Below, piece by piece: positions 11,067 to 23,399 of a stretch of 64,000 nucleotides of DNA (position 1 is its first letter; each line of letters opens with the position of its first letter). The position numbers were made by a program, and so were the translations under genes. The notes beneath the pieces were generated by a model. That model searched no databases and was not told the DNA's origin. It saw only the letters and a list, made by a program, of their open reading frames with translations. The DNA is from Macrocystis pyrifera. Taxonomy: Eukaryota > Sar > Phaeophyceae > Laminariales > Laminariaceae. Location of the stretch: assembly GCA_031763025.1 (NCBI GenBank), contig JASSKH010000006.1, positions 5,391,691 through 5,455,690 of the forward strand, read 5' to 3'.

Positions 11067-11259
11067 CAAGAGAAGTGTTTGTGCGTGAGAAGATTCGAAT
11101 GATACTATTGCCCATCGAAAAAACACCAGTGTGAAACATGCTGCCGTTGATCAATGCGTGAATATGTTCTTGTGTCGAATGTCCCCGTTATCATGGCGGA
11201 GCCTTGAACGACGATGAGCAATGCCTGCTGAATGTACTGTGCTCTAAGTATTTTTGTAT

Positions 11260-12010
11260 TCCGTCTGCCTCAGCGAAACACCGACACACAAGCCGCGCAG
11301 GAGGTACAGTAGTTTCAAATTATATCTAGCTGTAAGCAGCTTGCCTGATCGTAAACGACAGTCACACGAGTCACGCAGGAGGCGGATATCAACTTATGTC
11401 TACCTTAGCCGTTAACCTCTTGCATGTCCGCGAAAAGCGGTACACGAGTCGCGAAGCAAACATTCTATTGATAGCCACCCAATCTATACAGCCGCTAGAA
11501 CCTGCTTGTATGCATGAGACCGTCTGACGAGTCGTGCGAAAAGCAGCTCTGGTACTCAATATCTGCGTAGTCACCAACGCCTTGCATGTTCTCGAAACAA
11601 CGACACACGAGTCGCCCAGCAAGAAGCTTAGGGACGCTATTATCGACGAACGTTTTGTCCTCCTGTATTTTCCTGCTTCTTTTCTAAATAGAGAGGAATG
11701 GCTGGTAAACATCCTGGATGCTTTGCCCTCTTTTCAATTTCTCGATTTAGGGAAAAACAATCCTATTTTTCCACTTGTTCGCCTGTTTTGTTTTAAAATA
11801 GCGGGAACAATTTGGATTCATGTACTTCGATAATAACGGGTCTTAGTGGCCACTTTATCAAACCACCAATACCCCTTCTTTTCCGCGAAAGACCGACACA
11901 CGAGCCGCGTGAAAAACTTCTTGCCCGTTCTTCGTAGCCGCCATTACGTTGTTTTGCCTGTTCACCTAAAAACCGATACACGAGTCGCGCAGAGAGCAGC
12001 GTATTTACCT
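11260..12010 (+). repeat. Core/spacer repeat array, about 80 bp period
   Basis: A core resembling CGACACACGAGTCGCGCAG, usually preceded by TTGC(A/C)TGTxCGCGAAA, recurs at about 11280, 11360, 11435, 11524, 11600, 11890 and 11972. The intervals are about 75-90 bp, with one larger gap of about 290 bp. The sequence between cores is mostly unlike from unit to unit. The array is present at the same place in copy B (about 54838-55565). It is an old, eroded tandem repeat whose core has been retained. The copia element is inserted a few bases after the last core. Confidence 0.6.
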
Positions 12011-12019
12011 ACCTCCCCC

Positions 12020-12297
12020 TGTTGATTGATCTCTAAAGGTATAGGCGCAGCTGGCACGGGAACGCGTGGTTGACTCCAGACAGTAACACGGAACTCCTCT
12101 TGTATTATATCCGAGCTGTCGAGTGACAGCTCATGCATCGTATGCAGATTATTATTCAACATGACGCGGGAATAAACCTCCCGTTTATCCCCCCGAATAT
12201 CCGACTAAATATCCCTCTCCTATAATCCTATGTCAATATATGGAACTCCCTAATATTAGATGTAACGTCTCCGTCGTGTTTCTGAGCACAATCAATA
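12020..12297 (-). repeat. Copia 3' LTR
   Basis: This 278 bp long terminal repeat is identical by eye to 18405-18682. It begins TGTTGATTG on the plus strand and ends CAATCAATA, an imperfect short inverted repeat. A purine-rich tract lies just inside it on the element strand. Confidence 0.92.
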
Positions 12298-12957
12298 TCC
12301 CCCCTGCTCATTATACACGACCATACTTTAATATCCCCCCAGCTCTGTACACTACAATGTACGACTCCGCTGGGTGGAAACATCTCAATATTATGACCAA
12401 CTCAAACGAAATTCAGAAACATAATTTCACTCCAGAACCAAAAATCAAACTCTCAATTTCCAAAATACTATCCAAACTCTCCAACTCAGAAAACATTTTC
12501 TATGGACCGCACACGCCCCCAGGCGCTTCATAGTCTCTTCAACCTTATCCAAAAAATCTCCCTCTATTTCATGAGGAATTAATGCAAATCATATAAAACA
12601 TCACAGTAGTCATACTCATCAGAATAAAAATTAAGCCAAGAAAATAAATGCCAGAGATCGCAAGGAACCCCGTTCCCTCGGACAAGGGTCTCCCCTTGCC
12701 CCCTACTCCCGCCATAGATACACAGATCGCGACGGTAATGCGAGATAGCATACATTCCTTCACTTGAATTTTATTTGACGTGGGGACTACTCGAAAACAC
12801 CAAAAACTCTCGAAATCCATCACCAGGAACGAAATGGTATCATCCTCGGAATTAGCCAGGGAAAAACGGCAGCATCTTCGGATTTATACGTAGTTCACAC
12901 AAATCCTTCACTCAAAAATAACATAAAACCTTCCACCTCGGAAAAACCGTAACCGTG

Positions 12958-14337
12958 TCAAATATTCATCAGAAAATCCCGGTGGTAACGAAACACCGTG
13001 TTGTTGAGCGGCTTTGTCAAGAAGTCTGCATGCTGTTTCTCCGACTCTACATGGGTAATAACAAACTCCCCCTTAAAAATAAGCTCGCGCAAAAAGTGGT
13101 GTCGTACGTCGATGTGCTTCGAATTCGACGTGCACACTGGATTTTGTGCCAGGTGCCTTGCCCCCTCGTTATCCTCGAAAACCGTAATGCATCTCTCCCC
13201 AAACCCCGGAAAAATAAAACTCCATACATAGCGCATGAACATTGCCTCCTTGATGGTGTCTGCCAGTGCTACATATTCGGCCTCAGTGGTTGAGAGTGTG
13301 ACGCATTTCTGCGTCCTAGAAAACCAGCACACACACGCCCCAGCACACATGATGGCCCCACCGGAAACTGACCTCCTGTCAGTGGCTTTGTTGGCATAGT
13401 CTGCATCTGCAAACGCTACCAGCTCAAGCCCGCTACCCTTCTGGAACGTAATGCCGAAATCGCTCGTAGAAAATACATACTCTAAAATACCGACTGCTGT
13501 CTTCCAGTGTACTTCCCTCGGCCTATTCGTGTACCTCGCTACCGCCCTCACCGCGTTCGCAATATCTGGTCGTGTTTGGTTCGCAAGCCACATCAAGCAC
13601 CCCACCAACTCGCGGAAAGGCCAATCACCCACGGGTTCATTCTCGTCAAACTCCTCGAGCTTCACACCAGTCGAAAGCGGGTTATTCCTCCCAGAACTAA
13701 CACCAAACCTCGCCGCGGTATTTTCAGCGAACGCCTGCTGCGAAATCGTCAAAGTACCAGCATCCCAATCCCTCGTAAAACAACAACCAGCATACCACCG
13801 CAACTCGCCCAGATTGTTGATCGGAACAAGGTTGTTCAGGTCGACACAGAACTGATCGCATCTAGCCTTGAGTCCTACAGCAAAAATATCATCCACATGA
13901 ACTACCGTTACAATGGAGACAGAGCCCGACTCGACCAACCTCATGACACACGCGTCAGCGGGGCTCTGCTCAAATCCTAGACTCTTCATGTGAGTGAGAA
14001 GGTGGTTGTGCCACGACCTCGACGCTTGCTTCAAGCCGTAGAGACTGCGATTCAACCTGACCACCTTACCAGACATTTCGCCGCAGCCGGGAGGTAGTCG
14101 CATGAATACATCCTCATCCAAACTCGACTGCACGAACGCCTGCTCAGCATCAAAATGACACAAATCCAAACCCAACTCGCACGCAATAGCACCCAACAAA
14201 CGGAAACAAGACGCTGCAGGCGTCGGAGCAAAAGTCTCAAAGAAATCAATACCCTCACGCTGCTTGAAACCTCGTGCCACCAGCCTTGCTTTCGCCCGCA
14301 CCACGTCACCATGCTCGTTGGACTTCCAGGCGAACAC
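12958..14337 (-). mobile_element. Copia reverse transcriptase and RNase H block
   Basis: This open block is 459 residues. It carries the copia RT signatures ARLVARGFKQREGIDF near residues 17-32, SLYGLKQASRSWH near 98-110 and the catalytic HVDD variant of YVDD near 147. It is followed by RNase H with an LSTTEAEYVAL motif and the closing ADFLTKPL. It belongs to the element at 12020-18682. Confidence 0.92.
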
Positions 14338-14373
14338 CCACTTCGCCGAGATGACGTTGAGCCCCTCTGGTTG

Positions 14374-16278
14374 CTACGTCGCTCCAAATGTCCCCGCGTC
14401 CGCCAGCCCATGGTACTCCTTGTCCATCGCCTGTCTCCAGATGGCCGAATACTCGTCCGCACACGCTTCAGCATACGAGTTCGGCGTCGAAAGCTCGCTC
14501 GCCGGGCGTGTGGGAAGGGGAGGGTTCTCGCGCGGTGGGGCTTGGTGGAAAAGTACATGTCCTATACCTTCCCGCGCTGCCATCAACGACAGCAGCCCAT
14601 GCCCCATAGCCTCGCGGTTCCGCGCAGTCTCCCCTCTTGTCCGCCCCCTCAGCACATCTCCACCTTCCGGATGTCGCCCAGCTTCCCCCCTGGCCCGATC
14701 ACCCTGCACACCGCCATCACCCTCCTGGTGTCGTGCGGTCTCCCCCCTAGTCCGCCCTCTCCGCACAGCGCCACCGCTCTCCTGGTGTCGTGCAGTCTCC
14801 CCCCTTGTCCGCCCCCTCAGCACATCGCCATCCCCCGGGTCCGGGATATAATAACCCAGTGCCCGGGCAGCACGCTGCGAAAGCTGTGGCTGCGGTGACT
14901 GCTGCGGCGGCGACGGCGATGATAACGGCGGCGACGGCGGCGGCGGCGGCGGTGGCGGTGGCGACGGCGGCGGCGGTGACGGTGGCTGTAGCGGCGGCGG
15001 TGACGATGACGGCGGCAGCGACGGCGACGGTGACGGCGATGGCGGTGGCGACGGCGACGGCGGCGGCGGCGGCGGCGGTAGCGGCGTTGATGACGGCGGT
15101 TGCGGCGGCAGCAGTGGAGATGGGGACGGTGGCTCGGGCCATACGTCGGGGCCCCTCAGAGGCTCCGGCGTACCCGGCGGTGGTGGCGACGGCGACGGCG
15201 GCGGCGGGGAGCTCTCCTCCTCCGAAGGCAGTAACCCCACAAACGGTTTCCTCGGGTGTTCCCAAGTGACGTCACGGGAGAACGACCTTCGGCCAGACAT
15301 CAGCAGGATCTTGCTGCAGTCAGCTGCGTGGTGGTTGCCGCCGTTGAGGTAGAAGCAAGCCTCCGCCTTCGGCTCGGTCTTCAGGGTCCTCCTGACGTGG
15401 TGGAAGCCCGGCTTCAGAAACGGGAGCAGCCGCGCAAACGGTGGTCTCCCGTAGAATTTTCGGTACGGCGAGTGCATTTCCGGCTTGTCCCTTACCCTCG
15501 CCGTCATGTTGATCACATCGCTCGCGTACACGCATGACTCAGCCCAGAGGGGCTGCGTCGCCGGCATCCTTGCATCGCCGAACAGGCGGGTGGCCTCCAG
15601 GCGGGACGCCATTGCAAGCTCCAGCGTCATGGCGATCCGTCGCTCGACCACCCCGTCATGCTTCGGAGAATCGACGGGCGTGTACTCGCGGCGGATGCCG
15701 TGGTGGTTGAGCAACTCCACGAACTCCGCCTTGGTGAACTCGGTGCCGTTGTCCGAGCGAAGGCACTCCACGATGGACGGCACACCCTTCGCGTTGATGT
15801 CGGCCAGGAAACCAGCGAAGACCTTCGGGACGTCGGACTTCCGCTTCAAGAAATACGGCCATCCCAGTCGCGAGTAGTCGTCGACGATCATCATCAAGTA
15901 TGACGCACCGCCAGCAGACGTAGGCTGTTGTCCCGACAGATCCACGAACAGACGCTCCAGAGGCCTGGTAGAACGGCATTCGGTCGTCCACGGCACCGCC
16001 ATCCTCCTCCCTTTCGCCTCAGAACACCCAGCACACGGAACCAACTCCCCAAAAACCTTAATGTCCATCTGACGTGCCGTCTCACGGAGAGTGTCAGCAT
16101 GGGAGTGGGCAAGGGCAACGTGAAGGTCGTTAATATCGATCCTCCTTATTTTTCCAGGAGCCAAAACAGCGGCAGCAATCGGGGTCTCTACAATCCGCGT
16201 GGCGTCTACGTATGAACCCGCGTCCCTACGTACGAAAGACAGCTGTCCATTCAACGTGTGGAGCTCCCTGAGCATCAA
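14374..16278 (-). mobile_element. Copia integrase block with long proline-rich linker
   Basis: A zinc-binding HHCC region (HVALAHSHAD ... CAGC) comes first, then the catalytic core with VDLSG, a DDYSRLGW segment and SDNGTEF. A WEHPRKPFVG segment follows. The end is an unusually long Pro/Ser linker encoded by (GGC/GGT)-type triplets (about 14880-15230), then charged short repeats rich in RGRTRGETARH. The family-typical order places this between protease and reverse transcriptase. Confidence 0.9.
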
Positions 16279-16434
16279 GTGTCACCGGGCATTTCAACAT
16301 TACTGCATGAAGCGAAAATAAATTGAAGCGAACACCGGGTACGTATGCTACGTCCATCAGCCTAACTTGAACGTCACCCTGAAAGCTGTGCATCACAATT
16401 GGAATCTGGCCGAAGTACTCTATCTTCAGTGACC

Positions 16435-18399
16435 TCATGTCACCGACCACCAAACGGCTCTTACCAGGGGGGGAGGGGGAGTACAGTTTACCATCCCAAA
16501 AGGGTTGCCAGTCACATGAAAAGTTGCTCCCGAATCCGCTACCCACTCTTCTCTCCCATTAACCCAAAACAAATCATCATTCGCCTTGCCTTGGTGCGCA
16601 AACTGCGCGGTGAGGAGATGCGGATCGAACGTTGGCGTAGGGTTGCCGTTGTTCGCTGGGCCAGGGGAGGGGGAAGTGCTGAAGGAGGGTTGCTGTGGCG
16701 GGGAAGCTCCGGCCGAGGTATACCCACCACTGCCGTAGGGCGTCTCCTGCAGCCAGCCACCTTGAGAAGCGGCACCCGGGAAAGCGATATTCATTTGCGC
16801 GGGAGCTGCCTGGCATTCCGCGGCGTGGTGGCCCGGTCTGCCGCACCGGAAGCAGGGCCCCTTGCGCCTCCATGTGTTGTTCGGTGGGGGACCCCAGCCT
16901 GCCGGAGTCGCTGCGGGCGGCGGGGGCATCGGCGGCAACGTCCCTGGTGGTGGGCCGGTAGGTACCCAACCCATGGGGGGAACTACTCCACCCGTACCGA
17001 AGGGGTCTGGGACTGAGTCATCCCAACGGTACCTGCAGGCCACGGCATCCCAACGCCATTTGGGGCCGGTTATCCCCCCCGACGAAGCTCCTCCCCGGTT
17101 GCCACGTTGCTGATGGGGACGGTGCTGCTGCTGCTGTTGAGGACGCTGCTGCTGCCGTTGCTGCTGCTGCTGCTGCTGCTGAGGCTGCTGCTGCTGATAT
17201 TGCTGCTGCTGCTGCTGATACTGTCGCTGGAGCTGCTGCTGCTGCTGCTGCTGCTGGGGCTGCTGCTGTCGTTGGGGCTGCTGCTGTTGCTGCTGTTGCC
17301 CATCCTTGAGCCTCCCACCTCTCCTGTTCCTCCTTCCCCCTCCTGGACCCGCACCTCCGCCACCGGCAGGCTGCGCACCTCCGGCGTACAAGGCATGCTG
17401 ATCTACCACTCCCTGCACGCCCAACGCCCTAGAAACCATCTCCTTCTCTACCTTGTCGTTAGCATACGCGTCACGGATGATCTCATCGATCTCGGAGCGG
17501 GGGATGGAAGGGCGGGAAAGAATGGACTTGCTTTGAATAGTATACAAAGATGAGAGGTTGGTGACAATGTGGCGGTTCACTTCCTCCGTACTCTTACCAC
17601 ATCCTAGCATTGCCAGCTCATCTGCAGCCTTGTCTACCCTTCCTAGGAATAGCAAGGGGTTTTCATCCTCGGCCATTCTAATTGTATCAAATTCCCTCCT
17701 CAATCTATGAGTTGCGGCTATCGTCTTCGGCATATAATAGTCTTCCAACTCCTTCCAAGCACCACTCGGAGACATTGCCTTTTGCATTCTAAACTCTGCC
17801 ATATCGTATCCTGTCATGGCCTCCATCATCAGTCCATACACCAATCTCGCGTCCCTAATCTCCTGGGGGGAATGTCTGGAGGCTAATTCCTCCGGCGAAA
17901 CCCTCATGTCACCCACCATAACTGGGTTTGCTGTGCTACTGAGTACATGCAAGCACCCAAGCGATGATAGGTATGCCAAAAACTTACTACGCCACATGCT
18001 AAAGTGGGCCTCTACGTTATCGAACTTCGGGGGTCTCGACTGGGACAAACTTGGGCGGTACAAAGAAGGTAGTGACATGCCTGATCGGGCCTCCAGCCCA
18101 GGTGTCGGCACCGTCGACGCTGCTTGTTGTCTTCCAGCAGTTCCTTCTCCTCTCGCCCCCCCACCGGCCCCCCCTTCCTTTCCTGCTCCCTGCGCGTCCC
18201 TCTCGGCGCGCAGTCTCTGCTCCTCCATCGTCCTTTCCAGGACCTCTATTTTCTTCTTCATCTCCTCTATGGTCTTTTCACTGTCCACGCTGGCTTCTTG
18301 ACTGGGCATGTCCTCGAAACTAGGCATGCCGAAGCAGGTTCCCACCTCTCTAGGTTGGCCTTGGCTACGCTTGCCAATAGAAGATCGCCGGACTCTCAC
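16435..18399 (-). mobile_element. Copia gag with CCHC knuckle and protease motif
   Basis: The block has an N-terminal coiled-coil-like acidic/basic region, the central gag fold and a very Gln-rich tract from CAG/CTG triplets (about 17110-17310). A Gly/Pro-rich segment follows, then a CCHC zinc knuckle, CFRCGRPGHHAAEC. A protease motif, DSGATFHVTG, lies near its end. Gag packages element RNA and the protease processes the polyprotein in this family. Confidence 0.9.
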
Positions 18400-18404
18400 T
18401 AGTG

Positions 18405-18682
18405 TGTTGATTGATCTCTAAAGGTATAGGCGCAGCTGGCACGGGAACGCGTGGTTGACTCCAGACAGTAACACGGAACTCCTCTTGTATTATATCCGAG
18501 CTGTCGAGTGACAGCTCATGCATCGTATGCAGATTATTATTCAACATGACGCGGGAATAAACCTCCCGTTTATCCCCCCGAATATCCGACTAAATATCCC
18601 TCTCCTATAATCCTATGTCAATATATGGAACTCCCTAATATTAGATGTAACGTCTCCGTCGTGTTTCTGAGCACAATCAATA
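18405..18682 (-). repeat. Copia 5' LTR
   Basis: This 278 bp LTR is identical by eye to 12020-12297. It is the upstream LTR in element orientation and would hold the promoter. Identity of the pair indicates recent insertion. Confidence 0.92.
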
Positions 18683-18687
18683 CCCCC

Positions 18688-20949
18688 TCTCTACTTATTT
18701 TATTGTTCGGCTGAACGCCGAGCCAAACGACGGCGGGTTTCGAAACCGCTGACGTCCACATACATACATATACACATACATAGCCACACTTTCATATACC
18801 CTCAGGGGTTGTTGTGCATTACCACGTACCCACATGTGTAAATATGCATCGTTCGTAACCTACTAACCAGCCCGAGTGGAGTTTTGAGATGGTTCTTAAG
18901 CTCGCTATTTTTCAAGTGCATAAAAACATGCAGCGCGAGACATCTACGCGTAAGAAGAAAGAGGAAAGTTTGTTTTCAGGCTTGGGCTCTTCCGTCCGAG
19001 GTCAAGCGTGTTTTATGCTCGTTATGTTCTGTGACTTCAGTGTGACGATGCCCCGAAATTCTTACGTTACGTAACTATCAGCCTGTCGTTCCCAGTGCTC
19101 CTTTTGCTATTAGTCACATACGGGTAGGTTATAGTACAGGGGTCCTCTATCGGCTGTAGTATGATGCAAATTGCGTGATATACAGTGACTTCCACTAAAC
19201 GCATACCAGCAGCCGTCATTGCAAAGGAGCGTGATGGTGACTACAGCAAGCGCCTAGTGTACTATTGATAGCACAATAGTACGGGCCCGCCAACACGGCA
19301 TGCCTTCGTAATCCGAGTGTAACCTCGGCAAGCCCCTAAACCTTCTTGTGGCACCATGTACCCTTTTGAGCAACCTCAAGCGAAGTCTATTCGTTAAACG
19401 ATTAGTGTAGCATATAACTCGCTGTTGCACAATATCGGTATTTATCAAAAATAAATTGGCGTCCACCCAAACGGAAGAGTGGCGTTCTGACCAGGATGTG
19501 CAGGATGTGTCATGTCTTCTTCGTGGGCCCATACTACTTTACATACCCAGTGCGTACACAATCATTACTTTTCCTTTCTTGATTCCCACGCCACATAATA
19601 ATTTCTACCGTTCCGCCCTGGACAATATTATAATCCACGTTCGGAGTGTGATGTCAACATCATATCGAACGGGTACTATATTATTGGCCAGAGAGTGGCC
19701 AAAAGCCACAATAATGCTAGTAAACGCCTTACGGATGCCGTTTGTAGCGAAAAGGAGCCTAATCCCGAGTAAAGCCCCCCTCGTCAAACGCAAACTATAA
19801 AATGCCCCGGGCATGGAGTGCTCGTTTCCTCGTTCACTGGTGTGGGGAGACGCCCCGGTCGGAGCTAGCAAGCCGTTTTCAGTGGGGGGAATGTAGCTGT
19901 TTCCGAAGTAGGCAAGGACATGGTTGGCATAGCAATTTTGGCATATAGGTGGGTACATGTGCTGCGCAACAGCAACACAGACACAAAATAGTCGAGGACA
20001 GACGACCAAACATGTTTATAACGTCCAACATTTCACATTGATTTGCTGGTATCATCTAACGAGTTCGTTCTTTCATGTGTTGAGATTTCGTGCACATATA
20101 TACATCAGCTCGTGTTGATGCTTACGCGATCAGGATGGGCTCGCTTACGGATGACCAGATAAGACACAGCCCAGGTTACGTGGCATCGATGAGGCAAACG
20201 TTCAGTCATTACTTTTAAGTACCAGCTCCAATATCCGATCCCCCCCCGCCACTGCTCCTGAGTCAAACGCCCACATCGTAATTTGGGCGCGAATCACCTG
20301 CGGCCGCAACGCGCGCTACTACGGTATTTCATGCACCAAATCTACACTTGCCCCCCCAATGTGTGAGAGGCGTGCGTGTTTTCGTTTGCTTCTGCTTGTA
20401 TCGCTCTAGAGGACCAAAATGCCCGAGATATATTTCCGGAAAACGACCCGGCCACGTAGTAAACGCCCCGGGGTACTATTTCACGCGTGCACAGTCACAA
20501 CGACCCGGAGATCATTTACCAACAATACTACGGCAAATATGCGCCTAGTGTTTCTCGCTTCGGTTGAGTACTCGTACATATCTCAAACCAGCCGGCGGTA
20601 GTGATGGCCACTGATGCGAACCGATGGGATGCCTCTCTTGGCCACCCAATGTCTCCACCGTCCGGTCATCCTCTCGACCATCCGTCTGCTTCTTTTAACC
20701 GTCTCGTCTCTCATCAAATCCATCCCGCCACTCATTTAGCGGTCTCGTGTCTTTTGACCCTCTCTTCTCCCACCCATCCCCCCAAACCATCCCATCTTTC
20801 ACCCACCTCGTCTACGAGAGTATACCGTGAGAACACTTAGTCTTACAGCAGTACTTGCAGAACGTTAACTGACTCTTCTAACGGATTTTAAAACCCATGC
20901 TTGAGTGAAGAATGCAATGCTTCGCGGGAGGGCTATCGCTAAGGCGCCG
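18688..20949. other. No gene recognised
   Basis: This sequence is shared with copy B (55577-57840). Only short frames are present, with no domain and no conserved start. A short C-run lies near 20241. I see no RNA gene. Confidence 0.5.
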
Positions 20950-21375
20950 AGAAGAACAGAGGCTACGGCAGTAATCCACCACTTCAATAGGGTGACAGTC
21001 TTTCGACGATTCAAATTGGCGACAGCAAGTCATCACGTCTATTTGACGACAGTACATCAACACTTCAAGATGGTAGCAATACTTCTTTCGACACGTCGAC
21101 ATTGCGACAGAAACTCAACAACTCAACATGGCGACAGCATTTCAATACACCAACACACGGCGGAAATATGTCAACAACCCGACATTTGACAGTATTTCAT
21201 CGAGGTGACAGTACTTCAGCACATCGACATGGCTTGGTGACAGCAGTACAACACGTCGACGTGGCTTGATGACAGTACTTCGAAACTTCAACATTGTGAC
21301 AGTACTTGAGCGCTTCAACATGGCGACAGTTTTTCAGCTTGCCGACATGGCGCCAGCAGCACTTTCGCACCGCCC
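20950..21375 (+). repeat. 27 bp minisatellite
   Basis: Degenerate units of about 27 bp carry the words GACAGTACTTCAA and CATGGC. Because 27 is a multiple of three, both strands read as 9-residue repeats (for example KYCHxVExx on the minus strand). Both copies of the duplication have it (B about 57840-58265) with few changes. There are perhaps 14-16 units. I do not regard the frames as genes. Confidence 0.65.
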
Positions 21376-22753
21376 ACACTTCACCACCTCAACAGTAGTT
21401 CAACCTGAAAAAACACTTCCTTCACAAAATCGGATCGATATACCATCATGCACAACAGATCGCGCCCAGAGTATATGCACTAGGTCAGGGATGTATAGTC
21501 TGCCCCGAAATACACAGACCATAGAGTAGTGAATCTTCTCTTTCCGACGCGCGAACCATTTGCACTTCATCGTCACACCCGACCACCAGTTCAACATTCC
21601 GGAAGTTCAATAAGTCACCAGCCAAAAAGCGCTACTCCTACGGTACAATACTGCTGTACATACCGTATACTCTCCTGCTACTGATCTGCTACTGCCACTA
21701 CCACTGCCACAGGTACGAGCGCTCTGGCGGTCGGCTTCAAGCCCTCGTCAAACGTTCAACCAAACTGACAGGCACGAAATATGTTTCGCTGACCCCCCCC
21801 TTCCCCCCGCCATCACACTGCCCCCCCCACACCTCTCCGTGGGCACTGAATTCCCACCGGAGCGAGAGAAAACAGCTTTGGATACTATGCACGAGTTTTG
21901 TTTCAAAGTCCAACCAATGAATACTCTCTGTAGAAGGTACAAAGCCCCAATAAGAGCACACGACAAACAACGAAATAAAAGTGTTTGTGGTGTGGATCGC
22001 AAGAAAGAGGCAACAACAGACTGACCGATCGACTGACCGACCGACCGGAGTCTTCGTTTCATATTGAAGAGGCACACAGCGGTTGTCGATATTATGTTGA
22101 CGCTTAGTCTTATGTCGGAACGAACTCCGAGCATCGACGATCAACGCCCCCCCCCCCCCCTCCCCAGCGAGGGCCTATCTACGGTTACGATTAGGGATAG
22201 GCGCCGTCTCTCGTCTCTCGGCTCTTTCAGCGATAATGAGGGACAATATATATATATATTAACCTCGGATTGCGAATAGGCGCTACGCTTACCCGTGCCA
22301 CCCTAAGACGGGTATTACATCATCTGCAAGCGAGGCAAGCAGCTTATATCGTACATCACCCTCGCTGGGAGTATAATGACCGTTTGGATGTGATGTTGCA
22401 GTCTACACCGGGATTGTATATCTGGTCGAAGCGGTATCCATTGAATTCCCGGCCAGAGTGGCGAACAATGCTGGTACACAGCCGTTACTTGCTTCCGTAC
22501 AAATTCCGACCCTCCTCCTCCTCCCCCCCGCCCCCTCCCGCCCACACCCCACACGCCCCTACCCGCGGAAATATGATAGGAGATCGCTTGCTTGTGCTCG
22601 TCAAGGTCTCTTTTCGTTATACTGGTTGTAGTGTACCAGGCGAGCGGTCAGTCAAGCTATCAAACCGCAGTCTCTTAGCATATTTGGCTCCCCGATATAC
22701 GGGATATAGTGTAGGGGGTGTCAGTCAAGCCGTCATATTTCTGTTTCCTGTTA
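21376..22753. other. No gene recognised
   Basis: This shared sequence includes a C-run at 22147-22160, a short AT dinucleotide run near 22246-22260 and single copies of the CGGTCAAxCCGC motif that forms an array at 23400-23765. Confidence 0.5.
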
Positions 22754-22858
22754 TTACGGGGGTACATAGTTAATAGGACCTATGGTGTACATAAAAACCT
22801 ATATATTTACCTATTTTTACCAACAAAATTTGGTCCTATTAACTGTGGACCCCCGTAA
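22754..22858 (+). mobile_element. MITE, TA target duplication, whole copy
   Basis: This 105 bp element has terminal inverted repeats of about 29 bp starting TTACGGGGGTCCATAG (here with one difference) and is flanked by TA on both sides. Other copies are at 35956-36060 and 62743-62847, all 105 bp. The copy at the paralogous place in B is split by a 4.1 kb insertion. TA duplication and short inverted repeats point to a Tc1/mariner-type, Stowaway-like non-autonomous element. Confidence 0.85.
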
Positions 22859-23085
22859 TAGTAGTATTCCTTGTCTGATTTCGTTGAGTTTGTGTGGTTT
22901 GTTTCTCATCGAGAGTACACGGCCTCTTTCACCTCTATACTGTTAATTGTAATCATTTGGTGCCAACTAAAAACACCACCAAATCTATACACGCATGTTG
23001 GCGTCCATCGATACCCACTGCAGCCAGGCTGCATACTACGGAGAGGTGTAAACATGAAGATGCATTTGTTTTTGGAGTGTCAACC

Positions 23086-23360
23086 CACGGGCTAGATCCG
23101 CGGGTGGAACCCGTGGGTCGAGACAACTCGTCCCGCGGGTTGAGGTGAACTCGACCAGCGACATGACCCGTATATCACGGGGCTATCGGAATCCTGCGGG
23201 TTGGGTCGGGTCGGGTCTGTAGGTTTTCGAATCTCACGGGTCGGATCGGGTCGGGTCACGAGGTTTCCAAAATCTTGTCGGTCGTCGGGTTGGCTCCGCA
23301 GACTCCGGCCCGACCCGACCCTTGAGGTTTGACCTGACCCATGAGCTGCCCTGGCAACTT
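23086..23360 (+). repeat. GGGTC/GACCC-rich imperfect inverted repeat region
   Basis: Repeated GGGTCGG and GACCCG words lie in both orientations with AATCTCACGGG-like links. Similar words (GAATCTCGCAGG, GGGCTGGG) occur inside the Harbinger-like element at 62867-63619. This may be the interior of a related non-autonomous element, but clear ends were not found. Confidence 0.4.
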
Positions 23361-23399
23361 TGGGCACGTCACGGCCTATTTGTTCCTTAATATTATAGT

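Larger units (their letters stand above)
12015..18687 (-). mobile_element. Ty1/copia LTR retrotransposon with target duplication
   Basis: This is a minus-strand element of 6663 bp (12020-18682), flanked by the 5 bp direct repeat CCCCC at 12015-12019 and 18683-18687. Copy B has the uninterrupted site at 55572-55576, a clean empty paralogous site. Its parts in element order are 5' LTR, a gag block with a zinc knuckle and protease motif, integrase, reverse transcriptase, RNase H, a 3' non-coding stretch and 3' LTR. The order integrase before reverse transcriptase identifies copia. The LTRs appear identical, so it is very young and postdates the segmental duplication. The coding region is broken in about two places. 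Confidence 0.93.
1..23016 (+). repeat. Segmental duplication, copy A
   Basis: Bases 1 to about 23016 match 44169 to 64000 in the same orientation, with only scattered substitutions and small indels outside the large insertions. The window begins inside the match, so the true left edge lies outside it. The match is still running when copy B meets the window end, so the right edge is also unknown. Large differences are the copia element (A only), a LINE fragment (B only), a 4.1 kb insertion (B only) and four extra repeat units in the A gene. This is direct observation. A tandem unit of about 44 kb would explain it but is inference. Confidence 0.95.

Noticed and set aside
11260-12010. CRISPR array
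   Set aside because: Cores are degenerate, spacing varies from 75 to 290 bp, there is no leader or cas gene, and the window is clearly eukaryotic.
14747-15269. Open frames of Ala/Val/Thr repeats on both strands
   Set aside because: They are shadows of the triplet-encoded Pro/Ser linker of the copia element.
17070-17553. Poly-Leu and poly-Ser open frames
   Set aside because: They are other frames of the CAG/CTG tract that encodes the Gln-rich part of the copia gag.
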